NCBI RefSeq assembly: GCF_001767395.1
Contig: NZ_CP017014.1
Location: 4,357,012 to 4,421,011 of the forward strand
Source of the DNA: Rhodococcus sp. WMMA185
GTDB lineage: Bacteria; Actinomycetota; Actinomycetes; Mycobacteriales; Mycobacteriaceae
Length of the DNA: 64,000 nucleotides
Direction: 5' to 3'
The notes under the pieces are model-generated. The model did no database searches. It saw only the letters and a list, made by a program, of their open reading frames with translations, and was not told the DNA's origin. The position numbers and the translations under genes are program-made. Positions 8,185-17,002 of the stretch are shown in pieces; the stretch's first letter is position 1, and the number at the start of each line of letters is the position of its first letter.

Positions 8185-8533
8185 AACGCCCAGCGTCGTA
8201 GGCGGCGACTAGGCGTTTCGGTGCGGTGAGGCGCCACGCCTCCTCGACCAATTCAGCCAGTTCTTCGGCATCGACGCGGTCCAAGACCACATCGGTCCAG
8301 CCGTGCCGTCCGAGGTACGGCGCTACCAGAAATGCCTCGGGATCCTCCTGGAGCAGCGCCGCCTGCGTTTCCACCGTCGCCTTGAGGCACGCCGTGGGTG
8401 CACCGTTGCCGACGATTCCGAAAATCTTGTTGCGCACACGAAATGTCGGTTGATCGCCCCAGTCGGCGACCACAACCTCCTCGGCTTCCGGTAGCGCGAG
8501 CATCATCGCACGTACGTCGTGTTCGGTAGGCAT
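8165..8533 (-). CDS. MmcQ/YjbR family protein
   Basis: A 122-residue protein of the MmcQ/YjbR fold, which resembles a CyaY-type DNA-binding module. Recognisable features are the ALPEAEEVVVADWGDQPTFRV start, the KATVETQAALLQEDPEAF middle and the VAPYLGRHGWTDVVLD core. Molecular function is unknown. The ATG at 8533 follows AGGAG at good spacing, and the family homology begins right after it; a longer in-frame reading adds 19 residues without support. It overlaps the convergent TIGR01777 gene by 20 bp and sits downstream of the aldo/keto reductase on the same strand. Confidence 0.83.
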   Translation of the reverse strand: MPTEHDVRAMMLALPEAEEVVVADWGDQPTFRVRNKIFGIVGNGAPTACLKATVETQAALLQEDPEAFLVAPYLGRHGWTDVVLDRVDAEELAELVEEAWRLTAPKRLVAAYDAGRSTPRPS

Positions 8534-8618
8534 AACAGCTCCTGTGGTCGGGGCGGCGGTTGGGCGAGTACCCGTTATACCTTCCGCCACCGACAGTCCG
8601 GACCGAGGTCGATGTCCT

Positions 8619-9644
8619 TCAGGAGGTACTGGGCTTGCGCCACAGGTCGACGCCGCCTTCGACGGCGCTCACATCGATCTCGGCGAGTTCTTCCGCCGAG
8701 AAGTCGAGGTTGTCGAGCGCGCCGAGGCTGTTCTCGAGCTGTGAGACGCTCGATGCACCGATCACCAAGGACGTCATGCGCGGATCGCGAAGGGCCCAAG
8801 CGATTGCCATTTGAGCCAGCGACTGTCCCCGGCGCTCGGCGATCGCGTTCAGCGCTCGGATGCGATCGAGATTCTCAGGTGTGAGCATGTCTCTCGTGAG
8901 CGAGGTTCCCTCGGTCATCCTCGATCCGGCCGGCACACCATCGAGGTACTTCGACGTCAACATCCCCTGGGCGAGGGGTGAGAAGGCGATGCAGCCGACG
9001 CCTGCGGGCTCGAGGGTGTCGAGCAGTCCTTCCTCGATCGTGCGGTTGAGCATCGAGTAGTTCGGCTGGTGGATGAGCAGTGGCGTGCCCATGGACTTCA
9101 GAATCGCGATGGCTTCGGTGGTTCGGGTCGGCGAATATGACGAGATGCCGGCGTACAGTGCACGCCCGGAGCGCACGGCCGTGTCGAGGGCCCCCATCGT
9201 CTCTTCGAGAGGCGTGCTGGGGTCGAACCGGTGCGAGTAGAAGACGTCGACGTATTCGACCTGCATCCGCTTCAGCGACTGGTCCAAGCTCGACAGCAGA
9301 TACTTGCGCGAACCCATGTCGCCGTACGGACCCGGCCACATGTCCCAGCCGGCCTTGGTCGAGAGGAACAACTCGTCCCGATACGGCCTGAAATCCTCGT
9401 TCAGAATCCGTCCGAAGTTGATTTCGGCCGACCCGTAGGGCGGCCCGTAGTTGTTGGCGAGATCGAAATGAGTGACACCGAGATCGAATGCTCTGCGCAA
9501 GATTTCGCGCTGCGTGGCGAGAGGGCGGTCGTCACCGAAGTTGTGCCACAGGCCCAGCGAAATAGCGGGCAACCTGATTCCGCTGCGCCCGCAGCGGCGG
9601 TAGCTCATCGACTCGTAGCGGTCTTCTGCGGCAAGGTAGGTCAT
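8619..9644 (-). CDS. Aldo/keto reductase, L-glyceraldehyde-3-phosphate reductase type
   Basis: A 341-residue NADPH-dependent aldehyde reductase of the YghZ/Gpr branch. The catalytic tetrad is visible as Asp61 (THFDLANNYG), Tyr66, Lys97 (FLSTKAG) and His138 (YSHRFD). The family marker YGPPYGSAEINFG and the IHQPNYSMLNR segment are present. It reduces small aldehydes, classically L-glyceraldehyde 3-phosphate or methylglyoxal, in the cytosol. The ATG at 9644 matches the usual start of the family (M-Y-x-A...RY); the ribosome site is weak, and a start 12 codons later is possible. No operon partner is obvious. Confidence 0.87.
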   Translation of the reverse strand: MTYLAAEDRYESMSYRRCGRSGIRLPAISLGLWHNFGDDRPLATQREILRRAFDLGVTHFDLANNYGPPYGSAEINFGRILNEDFRPYRDELFLSTKAGWDMWPGPYGDMGSRKYLLSSLDQSLKRMQVEYVDVFYSHRFDPSTPLEETMGALDTAVRSGRALYAGISSYSPTRTTEAIAILKSMGTPLLIHQPNYSMLNRTIEEGLLDTLEPAGVGCIAFSPLAQGMLTSKYLDGVPAGSRMTEGTSLTRDMLTPENLDRIRALNAIAERRGQSLAQMAIAWALRDPRMTSLVIGASSVSQLENSLGALDNLDFSAEELAEIDVSAVEGGVDLWRKPSTS

Positions 9645-9808
9645 CAGGCGTAGTTCTCTCAGTTGTGCGAAACGCGCGGTGACATTTACTCCATCACAGT
9701 AGGTGCGATTCGCACCCTGCGTCAACCGTCGCCAGAAGCGTTGACCACCCATCCGAGGCGATCTACAGTCGTCTGTAACACGATGGCTAATCGGACATTT
9801 CGAACACG

Positions 9809-10317
9809 GTGATGCTGTTGCATGTGTTGCCCGGTGGGGTCGACTTGCAGGCGGCAGCGCTTTTGGAACCGGCAGCCTGTGTCGCGGCCGCGTGTCTCGA
9901 GCTTGCAGCAGTGCCCGGCGAGCGTGTGGCCGTCGTGGGCGGAGGAAGTCTGGGTTTACTTGCAGTACATCTACTTTCGGCGGTATCTCCGGCCGCACTC
10001 GGGATCAACTCGCCGAATCTTGTGGCGCAACGATTGTCATCACGGCGGAGGAGGCCGAGCGCCACCTCGGGAAGTTCGACGCGGTACTCGAAGCGGCCGG
10101 CGCCTCGGGCGCGGCCAGTCTGGCTACTCGCCTTGCGCACACCGTCTTCGGTGCGCCATCTCGGGCTTGGATTCACGCGGTGTCGGCGTTCACCTCCGGT
10201 GTATTGGATCCGAAGCTGATCATCAGCCGTGACCTCGAGTTGAGCGAGGCGGCCGACGCGCTACGGATTCTCGAAGAGGGACCCCGGAGTACCGTGAAGA
10301 TTCTGCTGCATCCCTGA
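9809..10317 (+). pseudogene. Remnant of a zinc-type alcohol dehydrogenase, frameshifted
   Basis: Two reading frames together give pieces of one medium-chain dehydrogenase. Frame one (about 9809-10000) gives the start of the nucleotide-binding domain: an ALLEPAACV segment, then PGERVAVVGGGSLGLLAVHL. Frame two (about 10000-10317) continues with ESCGATIVITAEEA and FDAVLEAAGASGAASLATRLA. It then jumps to the family C-terminus, AVSAFTSGVLDPKLIISRDLEL followed by VKILLHP. The whole N-terminal catalytic domain with its zinc ligands (roughly 130 residues) is missing, and the stretch between the cofactor domain and the C-terminus is shortened. It cannot make an enzyme. It stands just before the SMP-30 gene, so the pair may once have acted on a sugar or polyol. 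Confidence 0.75.
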
Positions 10318-10388
10318 TCCACAAGTCCTGTCGACGAGGAGAAAAGAGGCTGTCTGATGATCTCCACCGAGCTGGGTGAGAAGACGCG

Positions 10389-11243
10389 ATGCCGGTAGCA
10401 GAGCAAGTAACCGACCCGTGCGCGCAGCATGGCGAAGGCCCGGTCTGGCACGACGGTTGGAGCGGGCTGCGTTGGGTAGACATGCTCGTCGGTGATGTCT
10501 TGATCATGGACTCTGTTTCGGGTGTGATCGACCGGCGTCACGTCGGGTCCGTCGCCGCTGCGCTTCGTCCGCGTAGTCGTGGCGGGGCGATCGTCGCCAT
10601 CGAGCGTGGGTTCGCTGTTGCGGATGACGACATCTCGGATGTGCGCCGCCTCGAGGAAATTTGGTCTGACCCGAATATCCGGATGAACGAGGGGAGCTGC
10701 GCGCCGGACGGCAGCTTTTTCTGCGGGTCGATGTCCTACGACGAGATCCCTCACGCCGGCTCCCTATACCGACTGGATCCCGAGGGAAACGTCACGGTCG
10801 TATTCAGCGATGTAACCGTCTCGAACGGTATGGGGTGGAGTCCCGATGGATCCACGGTGTACTACGTGGACACCCCGACCCAACGCATCGACGCCTTCGA
10901 CTACGCCGACGGCACCTTCTCGGGTCGGCGAACAGTGGTGCACGTGGATCCGAAGAAGGGCGCTCCGGACGGATTGGCGATCGATTCCGAAGGCGGGCTG
11001 TGGCTGGCGTTGTGGGGCGGTGGTGCCGTTCACCACTACACCCGCGAAGGAACACTCGCCGACGTCATCGAACTCCCGGTCCCGCGAGTTACCTCATGCG
11101 CGTTCGGGGGTCAGGCGCTCGATGAGCTCTACATCACGACCTCTCGCATCGGCACTGACCTTGACGCTCATCCCGAGGCGGGGGCCCTCTTTCGCGTGTC
11201 CGACGTGGTGCCGGGCATGCCTACGCTTCCCTACCTCGGGTAA
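10389..11243 (+). CDS. SMP-30/gluconolactonase/LRE family lactonase
   Basis: A 284-residue six-bladed beta-propeller hydrolase. The metal site is represented by Glu16 in QHGEGPVWH, the Asn and Glu of IRMNEGSCAPDG, the Asn of VSNGMGWSPDGS and the Asp of GAPDGLAID. Such enzymes open sugar lactones in the cytosol using a divalent metal. The ATG at 10389 is the only start that gives the full first blade. A 13-codon open frame (10357-10398) with a better ribosome site (GAGGAG) overlaps the start and may couple translation. Its 3' end overlaps the convergent transporter gene by 23 bp. The neighbouring dehydrogenase is broken, so the pathway is unclear. Confidence 0.86.
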   Translation: MPVAEQVTDPCAQHGEGPVWHDGWSGLRWVDMLVGDVLIMDSVSGVIDRRHVGSVAAALRPRSRGGAIVAIERGFAVADDDISDVRRLEEIWSDPNIRMNEGSCAPDGSFFCGSMSYDEIPHAGSLYRLDPEGNVTVVFSDVTVSNGMGWSPDGSTVYYVDTPTQRIDAFDYADGTFSGRRTVVHVDPKKGAPDGLAIDSEGGLWLALWGGGAVHHYTREGTLADVIELPVPRVTSCAFGGQALDELYITTSRIGTDLDAHPEAGALFRVSDVVPGMPTLPYLG

Positions 11244-12564
11244 TGGGGGCGGCCGAAGGAGGAAGCTCAGCGATTGTCCGGGACGACGAGATTGCGATTG
11301 CACCGAGCAGTCCCACCAGGGCGAATGCGTAGAAGCCCCACGGCACGGCGTAGCCGGCACCCAGCATCACGCCGCCCAGGACCGGACCACAGATCGCGCC
11401 GAGCCGGCCGACGCCCGCAGACCACCCGAGCGCGGTTGCGCGGATCTGCGGCGGGTGATTGGCGCTGGTGAACGCGTACACGAGGACCTGTGCGCTGAAG
11501 ACGAAGCAGCCTGCGAGGAATACGAGGATGTAGATCCCGAACGAGATCTTGACGCTCAGCAGCGCCAGGAAGACGGCGCCTCCAGCGAACCAGATGATCG
11601 CGGCCGTGCGTGGGCCGATCTTGTTGGCGACGCTGCCCGAAATCAGGAGGCCGACAACAGCACCCGCATTGAGAATCAGAAGGAATGTCAGCGACGCGCC
11701 GAGGTTGTAGCCGGCTTCGCGCATGATCGTCGGCAACCAGGTGTTGAGTCCGTAGACCAGCAGGAGCCCCATGAACGAGGTGACCCAGATGGCGATGCTG
11801 TTGCGGAGGAAGGGACGGGAGAACAGCGCGTGTACCGGATTGGCCGCCTCGGCGACGGAATGATGGGCGGTGTGCGGGTGCGCCTGCGCGGGCCGAATCC
11901 CGTGGCGTTTGGCGATCTGCTCGGCTTCGGCGTGCCTGCCCTGCCCGATCAGGTACGACGGGGATTCGGGGAGGTAGCGCAGCATCAGCGGGATCAGTAC
12001 CACGGCGGGCAGTGCGCCGGCGACGAACATCGAGCGCCAGCCGAAGGGTTCGATCAGGACGATCGCCAGCGCGGCGGTCGCCACAGCACCGACGTGGTAG
12101 CCGGTCATGAGCATCGTCGATGCGGATCCGCCGCCCGGTTTCCTGGAGAACTCGTTGACCAGAGCCAGCGCTGTTGGCAACGCGCCGCCCAGGCCGAATC
12201 CGGCCAGGAACCGGAACAGTCCGAACAGGAGGGGGCTCGGTGCCACCGCGCAGAGGAGTGTCAGGACCGAGAACGCCGTCACGGTGAACAGCAGCACTCG
12301 GCGGCGTCCGATCACGTCGGTGAGCGTGCCGATCGTCAGCGCGCCGATGGTCATGCCGACCAGGGTGAGCGTCGAGATGAACGTGAGCGTGCCGGTCGTC
12401 AGCCCCCACGCCTCGTACGTGCTCAGGGAGGGGATGACGGCGCCGAGAACGACCAGGTCGAAGCCGTCGAGGAGAACGATCACCCAGCAGAGAGAGGCCA
12501 CCCAGGTCGGAGCGGCTCGAGTTGGGGAGGAGTCTCGAGTTTCGCTCTGTAGTGACGTGGCCAT
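11221..12564 (-). CDS. MFS aromatic acid:H+ symporter (AAHS/PcaK type)
   Basis: A 447-residue inner-membrane protein with about twelve transmembrane segments. The AAHS signature is clear: the first segment carries DGFDLVVLGAVIPSL, whose DGFD acid pair is typical of PcaK/BenK. Loop 2-3 has GTLTDVIGRRRVLL, and the segment-4/5 region has FLAGFGLGGALPTA. A central cytoplasmic loop follows LPESPSYLI. It should import an aromatic acid, most likely 4-hydroxybenzoate because pobA and its IclR regulator are next door. The ATG at 12564 follows AGGGGG. The gene diverges from the regulator over a 199-bp region with two inverted repeats, so it is probably under IclR control. Confidence 0.88.
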   Translation of the reverse strand: MATSLQSETRDSSPTRAAPTWVASLCWVIVLLDGFDLVVLGAVIPSLSTYEAWGLTTGTLTFISTLTLVGMTIGALTIGTLTDVIGRRRVLLFTVTAFSVLTLLCAVAPSPLLFGLFRFLAGFGLGGALPTALALVNEFSRKPGGGSASTMLMTGYHVGAVATAALAIVLIEPFGWRSMFVAGALPAVVLIPLMLRYLPESPSYLIGQGRHAEAEQIAKRHGIRPAQAHPHTAHHSVAEAANPVHALFSRPFLRNSIAIWVTSFMGLLLVYGLNTWLPTIMREAGYNLGASLTFLLILNAGAVVGLLISGSVANKIGPRTAAIIWFAGGAVFLALLSVKISFGIYILVFLAGCFVFSAQVLVYAFTSANHPPQIRATALGWSAGVGRLGAICGPVLGGVMLGAGYAVPWGFYAFALVGLLGAIAISSSRTIAELPPSAAPITRGREA

Positions 12565-12594
12565 GGCGCCCCCTGACATTAGGTGTTCTTGATG

Positions 12595-12608
12595 CGAACG
12601 GCCGTTCG
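12595..12608. promoter_or_regulatory. Perfect 14-bp palindrome, candidate IclR operator
   Basis: CGAACGGCCGTTCG is its own reverse complement. It lies 31 bp before the transporter start and 155 bp before the IclR gene, and resembles the GTTCG/CGAAC half-sites of PcaU/PobR/PcaR-type operators. Function is inferred from position and symmetry. Confidence 0.6.
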
Positions 12609-12670
12609 TTCATGCTTGGGCGCCCATTGTGTGCCCCGTCACGCTCGGATGTCAACCAGGGCTTTCATCC

Positions 12671-12711
12671 AATGTCACACAGGTGTTGTCTGAGTAGACC
12701 GATGTGACATT
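12671..12711. promoter_or_regulatory. Second inverted repeat in the transporter/IclR promoter region
   Basis: Perfect 9-bp arms AATGTCACA and TGTGACATT separated by 23 bp. The spacing, about three helical turns centre to centre, would suit a dimer pair or a loop. It stands nearer the IclR gene and may serve autoregulation. Confidence 0.5.
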
Positions 12712-12763
12712 CGGTGCCGATACATGCTGGTCACCGGCTAGTGGTGGCCGGAATACTGTTCAC

Positions 12764-13498
12764 ATGTCCGACGAACGCAGCATGTTGGGGCGCGCCTTCC
12801 TGGTGCTGGGTTCGTTCACTTCGAGTCACCTGCGGTTGTCGCAGTCGGAACTGAGCCGGCGTACCGGGCTGCCGTTGCCCACAGTCCACCGGCTGTGCCG
12901 TCAGTTGGCGGACTGCGGCGCGCTCGAACGGGCCGCCGACGGGCGCTACGAAATCGGAGTGCGACTGTGGGAGTTGGGTGCTCTCGCCCCTCGTGCACAT
13001 GGGCTCAGGCAGGTGGCGCAGCCCTATCTCGAGGATCTGTACGAGGCGACCCGCGAAAACGCGCAGCTTGTGGTCCGCGAGGGTCTCGACGCGCTGTACC
13101 TCGAACGTCTGTCCGCTCGCGGCGCCGTCTCGGTTGTCGGACGAGCCGGGGGCCGACTGCCGTTGCACGCGTCGAGTGGCGGTCTCGTCCTGTTGGCGTT
13201 CGGTGGCAAAGAACTGCTCGACGAGGTTCTCGCCGCCGGCCTCGAGCGCTTCACGCCGTCGACCATCACCACCGAGCACCGCTTGCGCAGCACGCTCGAC
13301 GACATTCGGCGGACCGGTTGGGTGGTGTGCCGCGAACATCTCAATCTCGGGACCCTTGCCGTCGCCGCGCCGGTATCGCGGTCGACGGGCGAAGTGGTGG
13401 CGGCGGTGTCCGTGGTGGTACCGGCCGCCAAGGATCCGGCGGCGTTGATCCCCGCCGTTCGCGCCGCTGCCCGTGGCATATCCCGGCGTGTCGCCTAG
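12764..13498 (+). CDS. IclR family regulator (PobR/PcaR-like)
   Basis: A 244-residue transcription factor. The N-terminal winged helix (about residues 5-65) has the LSQSELSRRTGLPLPTVHRLCRQL recognition helix region. The C-terminal effector domain (about 80-240) has the ENAQLVVREGLDALYLERL strand and the closing VAAVSVVVPA segment. IclR proteins of this type usually control aromatic-acid catabolism and bind the substrate directly. The gene lies between the divergent AAHS transporter and the downstream pobA, which makes 4-hydroxybenzoate the likely signal. The ATG at 12764 fits the family length; the ribosome site is weak. Whether it activates or represses cannot be read from sequence. Confidence 0.86.
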   Translation: MSDERSMLGRAFLVLGSFTSSHLRLSQSELSRRTGLPLPTVHRLCRQLADCGALERAADGRYEIGVRLWELGALAPRAHGLRQVAQPYLEDLYEATRENAQLVVREGLDALYLERLSARGAVSVVGRAGGRLPLHASSGGLVLLAFGGKELLDEVLAAGLERFTPSTITTEHRLRSTLDDIRRTGWVVCREHLNLGTLAVAAPVSRSTGEVVAAVSVVVPAAKDPAALIPAVRAAARGISRRVA

Positions 13499-13517
13499 TT
13501 CGTCTTTCGCTCAGTGA

Positions 13518-14765
<1,248 letters not shown>

Positions 14766-14852
14766 GTCACCCGAAGTCGGCGCGGTCTCCGGTGATATCG
14801 TTCCGCCTCGTCGGTGCACGCAGCGTGCATCGAAAGGGGGAGGGGAGAATTC

Positions 14853-15161
14853 GTGCAGCCCGGCGTAGTGGTTCAAGTCGAGCCAGACAAGGTCAGGGAC
14901 CTCGCGGAACGTACTCGAAGGTCGGGCGACAGGGTCGGTGAACTGGCACCCGTTACCGACGGTGTGTCGCCCATTCCGGCAATGACCGGTTCCGCGTTCG
15001 CGGCCGCACTCGAGGACACGGCCCTGGCAGTGGACCGTGTCGTCGCGTACCACCGCGACGTGCTTCATGAATTCGCCGGGCAGGCAGAGCAGAACGCCAT
15101 TCGGTACGAGCAAACGGATAACGATAATGCGCTGTCGCTGAACGAAGTTAGCCTACGGTGA
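14853..15161 (+). CDS. Small EspC/ESX-like secretion-associated protein
   Basis: A 102-residue, mostly helical protein without signal peptide. The start VEPDKVRDLAERTRRSGDRVGEL and the late RVVAYHRDVLHEFAGQAEQNAI resemble the DUF2580/EspC type of type VII secretion partners. A YxxxD secretion motif (YEQTD) is at residues 85-89, close to the C-terminus as expected. The GTG at 14853 follows a strong GGGGGAGGGG purine run. Its stop overlaps the GTG of the next gene (GTGA), so the two products are probably made in equal amounts and may form a heterodimer for export. No ESX core genes are in the window, so the exporting machine is unknown. Confidence 0.65.
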   Translation: MQPGVVVQVEPDKVRDLAERTRRSGDRVGELAPVTDGVSPIPAMTGSAFAAALEDTALAVDRVVAYHRDVLHEFAGQAEQNAIRYEQTDNDNALSLNEVSLR

Positions 15162-16369
15162 GCGACGCGTATGGGGGCGGATACGTAGAGGCCTACGCCC
15201 TGCCGCAGATTCTGGGGTGGAATCTGGACAGTACTGACGAGATTGGCCGCAAGATGAGGTCGAAATCCGAGGACATCGAAGACGAGATCATCGCGGCGGG
15301 GAAGTCCATCGATAGCTCGTACGAATATTGGAACAGTCCTGCGGCTGAGACGGCTAGGGATCGCGCGGCCGAGAACAGATCTGACGGGGTTCGAACCGCC
15401 ATGGTGATGGAATCGGTGAGTACTGTCGTGGACCAGTACGCGTCGAACATCAGATCCCAAATCGCGTACATCAGAGACAAAGTCGCCGAGGTAGAAGAAT
15501 CCGAGTACCAGTTGTTCGTCGAGCCGGACGGAGGCGTCCGCTCGCGTCGCTCCAACGTCGACTGGATTGCGGAATGGGGGGTTCTCGGGCCGGCGAGGCT
15601 CGCGGCGAAAGAGGCTGAGGAGTTCTTCCTCGAGAACGAGATCCGAAAAACCCTGACCAGGATCCAGGAATTGGACAAGGAGGGCGCCGAACAGGTTGCT
15701 CGGTGCCTCGAGGGTTTGAGCGATGCGGTCAAGATTGGCGTGACCGCGGTGTCTACGGACCCGACCCTGAACGAGGTGCTCTTCAAGTACCAGACGGCAC
15801 CGTCGGAGGCAGGCGCGTCTTTATGGCCGTCGGGCGAGGTCTTGAATGCGATCAGGCTGGTATCGCCTAGCTATCAGCCCACGCTCATGACTCCAGAAGA
15901 AGTGAAAATGATGATGCTCCTCTTCCATGAGCACGGTCCCGCCGGACTCGTCGACCTGAATCGCATGAAGGGTGCCGCCGAGAGTGCTGCGCACGAGCAA
16001 TTCCCCGAGTCGACGGCTGACGGTCACGGGGACGCATTTCGGCACACCTACTGGAATGCGCTCATGACGAAGGAATTCGGCGGCGACTGGACCGCGGATT
16101 TCGCCACCGCACACGAGGGGACCGGTGCGAATTCACCGCACCGCGAGGCCATGGACCTCTACAACAACGAGCTCGGAAGAAGGCTCGCGTTGGAACATCC
16201 TGATGCCACACCGCAGGAGATGCAGCAGATCGTTCTCGACGCAATCAACGGCGGTGAGGCAATCGTCATGGACGGGTTCGGGCACATCGGCTGGAGCGAC
16301 GACGTGCCTGTTGGGGTATCGCAGCCACCTTCCTCGATAGATGTGCCGCTGCCGTCGGGAGGGAACTGA
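15158..16369 (+). CDS. Candidate type VII secretion effector with C-terminal DUF6973-like domain
   Basis: A 403-residue soluble protein without signal peptide. The N-terminal part (about 15-175) is predicted helical, with a WNS tripeptide (58-60) in a YEYWNSPAAETARDRA context that resembles the WxG turn of WXG100 proteins. The C-terminal part (about 240-380) has the conserved GHGDAFRHTYWNALM (289-303), AHEG (318-321) and MDLYNNELGRR (332-342) motifs. I associate these with DUF6973, found in actinobacterial and Bacteroidetes exported proteins. The Asp, His, Glu and Asn residues could form a metal or hydrolytic site, but no activity is established. It is coupled to the EspC-like gene before it and to a lipoprotein gene after it (TGATG). 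Confidence 0.6.
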   Translation: MSDAYGGGYVEAYALPQILGWNLDSTDEIGRKMRSKSEDIEDEIIAAGKSIDSSYEYWNSPAAETARDRAAENRSDGVRTAMVMESVSTVVDQYASNIRSQIAYIRDKVAEVEESEYQLFVEPDGGVRSRRSNVDWIAEWGVLGPARLAAKEAEEFFLENEIRKTLTRIQELDKEGAEQVARCLEGLSDAVKIGVTAVSTDPTLNEVLFKYQTAPSEAGASLWPSGEVLNAIRLVSPSYQPTLMTPEEVKMMMLLFHEHGPAGLVDLNRMKGAAESAAHEQFPESTADGHGDAFRHTYWNALMTKEFGGDWTADFATAHEGTGANSPHREAMDLYNNELGRRLALEHPDATPQEMQQIVLDAINGGEAIVMDGFGHIGWSDDVPVGVSQPPSSIDVPLPSGGN

Positions 16370-16905
16370 TGAAGTCGTCGTATCGGGTGCGGTTGTCCGC
16401 AGCGCTGATCTCGACCTCCCTCCTTGTGGGCGGTTGCGGGTTCTTGCCGATCGATCGCGATCCACCGGTCGCGTGCTCCGCTACGGTCGATGTCAGAACG
16501 CCCGCGTTCTCGCCGGCAGAGGATGAGTCCTTTTGGAATGCTGCTAGAGCCGCCGCCCGACAGTCGGGCACGGTTGCGATGGGGGATGTAGTTGCGGGGT
16601 CGGGGTGGCATGACGCCTGGGACGTGATGGTGTTGGCGAACGAGGGAATCAATCCGGACCGCCTGAACCGGCTGGGCGGTGCCGCCGACTTGTGCTGGTT
16701 CGGGTTGGGCTCAGTTGACTTCGACCGGTCGGTGTGGGGGCTGTACATCTTCTTCCGCGATGGCCAGCCGATCAGAGCGGTCCGGTGGGAACCGCACACG
16801 AAGTTGATCAGGATCCCAGGAACGGGCGACCCGGTCCTGCGTCCCGATACCGTGATGGCGCCAATGGCGAACCCTTATGGCGATCCTTGGCTTCAGCCGG
16901 CATGA
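16369..16905 (+). CDS. Putative lipoprotein, possible immunity partner of the upstream effector
   Basis: A 178-residue protein of no family I recognise. Residues 1-23 form a signal peptide ending STSLLVGGC, with Cys23 as a plausible lipidation site. The mature part is rich in Trp and Asp (WHDAWDVMVLANEG, LCWFGLGSVDF, RAVRWEPH) and looks like a small alpha/beta domain. The ATG overlaps the stop of the candidate effector gene (TGATG), so it is made with it. A membrane-anchored, exported protein encoded directly after a candidate secreted toxin would fit an immunity role; this is inference from layout only. A strong terminator follows. Confidence 0.7.
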   Translation: MKSSYRVRLSAALISTSLLVGGCGFLPIDRDPPVACSATVDVRTPAFSPAEDESFWNAARAAARQSGTVAMGDVVAGSGWHDAWDVMVLANEGINPDRLNRLGGAADLCWFGLGSVDFDRSVWGLYIFFRDGQPIRAVRWEPHTKLIRIPGTGDPVLRPDTVMAPMANPYGDPWLQPA

Positions 16906-16939
16906 GATTCCGGCTTGGACGCGACATATAGAGCGACCC

Positions 16940-16986
16940 GAACCTGACATCCTGACCAACTCCGTGCGGGGTCAGGATGTCAGGTT
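16940..16986. terminator. Strong bidirectional hairpin terminator
   Basis: Perfect 18-bp arms (16940-16957 and 16969-16986 region, GAACCTGACATCCTGACC and its complement) around a 12-nt loop. It lies between the convergent lipoprotein and cutinase genes and should stop both. Confidence 0.85.
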
Positions 16987-17002
16987 CTCTATAGCGGGCC
17001 GG

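Noticed and set aside
9740-9775. CCATCC upstream of the aldo/keto reductase as a further SigK-type site
   Set aside because: No CCGAAT-like box follows at 14-17 bp, and it points away from the gene.
10846-12552. A 568-codon plus-strand frame spanning the SMP-30 end and the transporter gene
   Set aside because: Out of frame with SMP-30 and antisense to an unmistakable MFS transporter; low-complexity Arg/Glu/Gln sequence.
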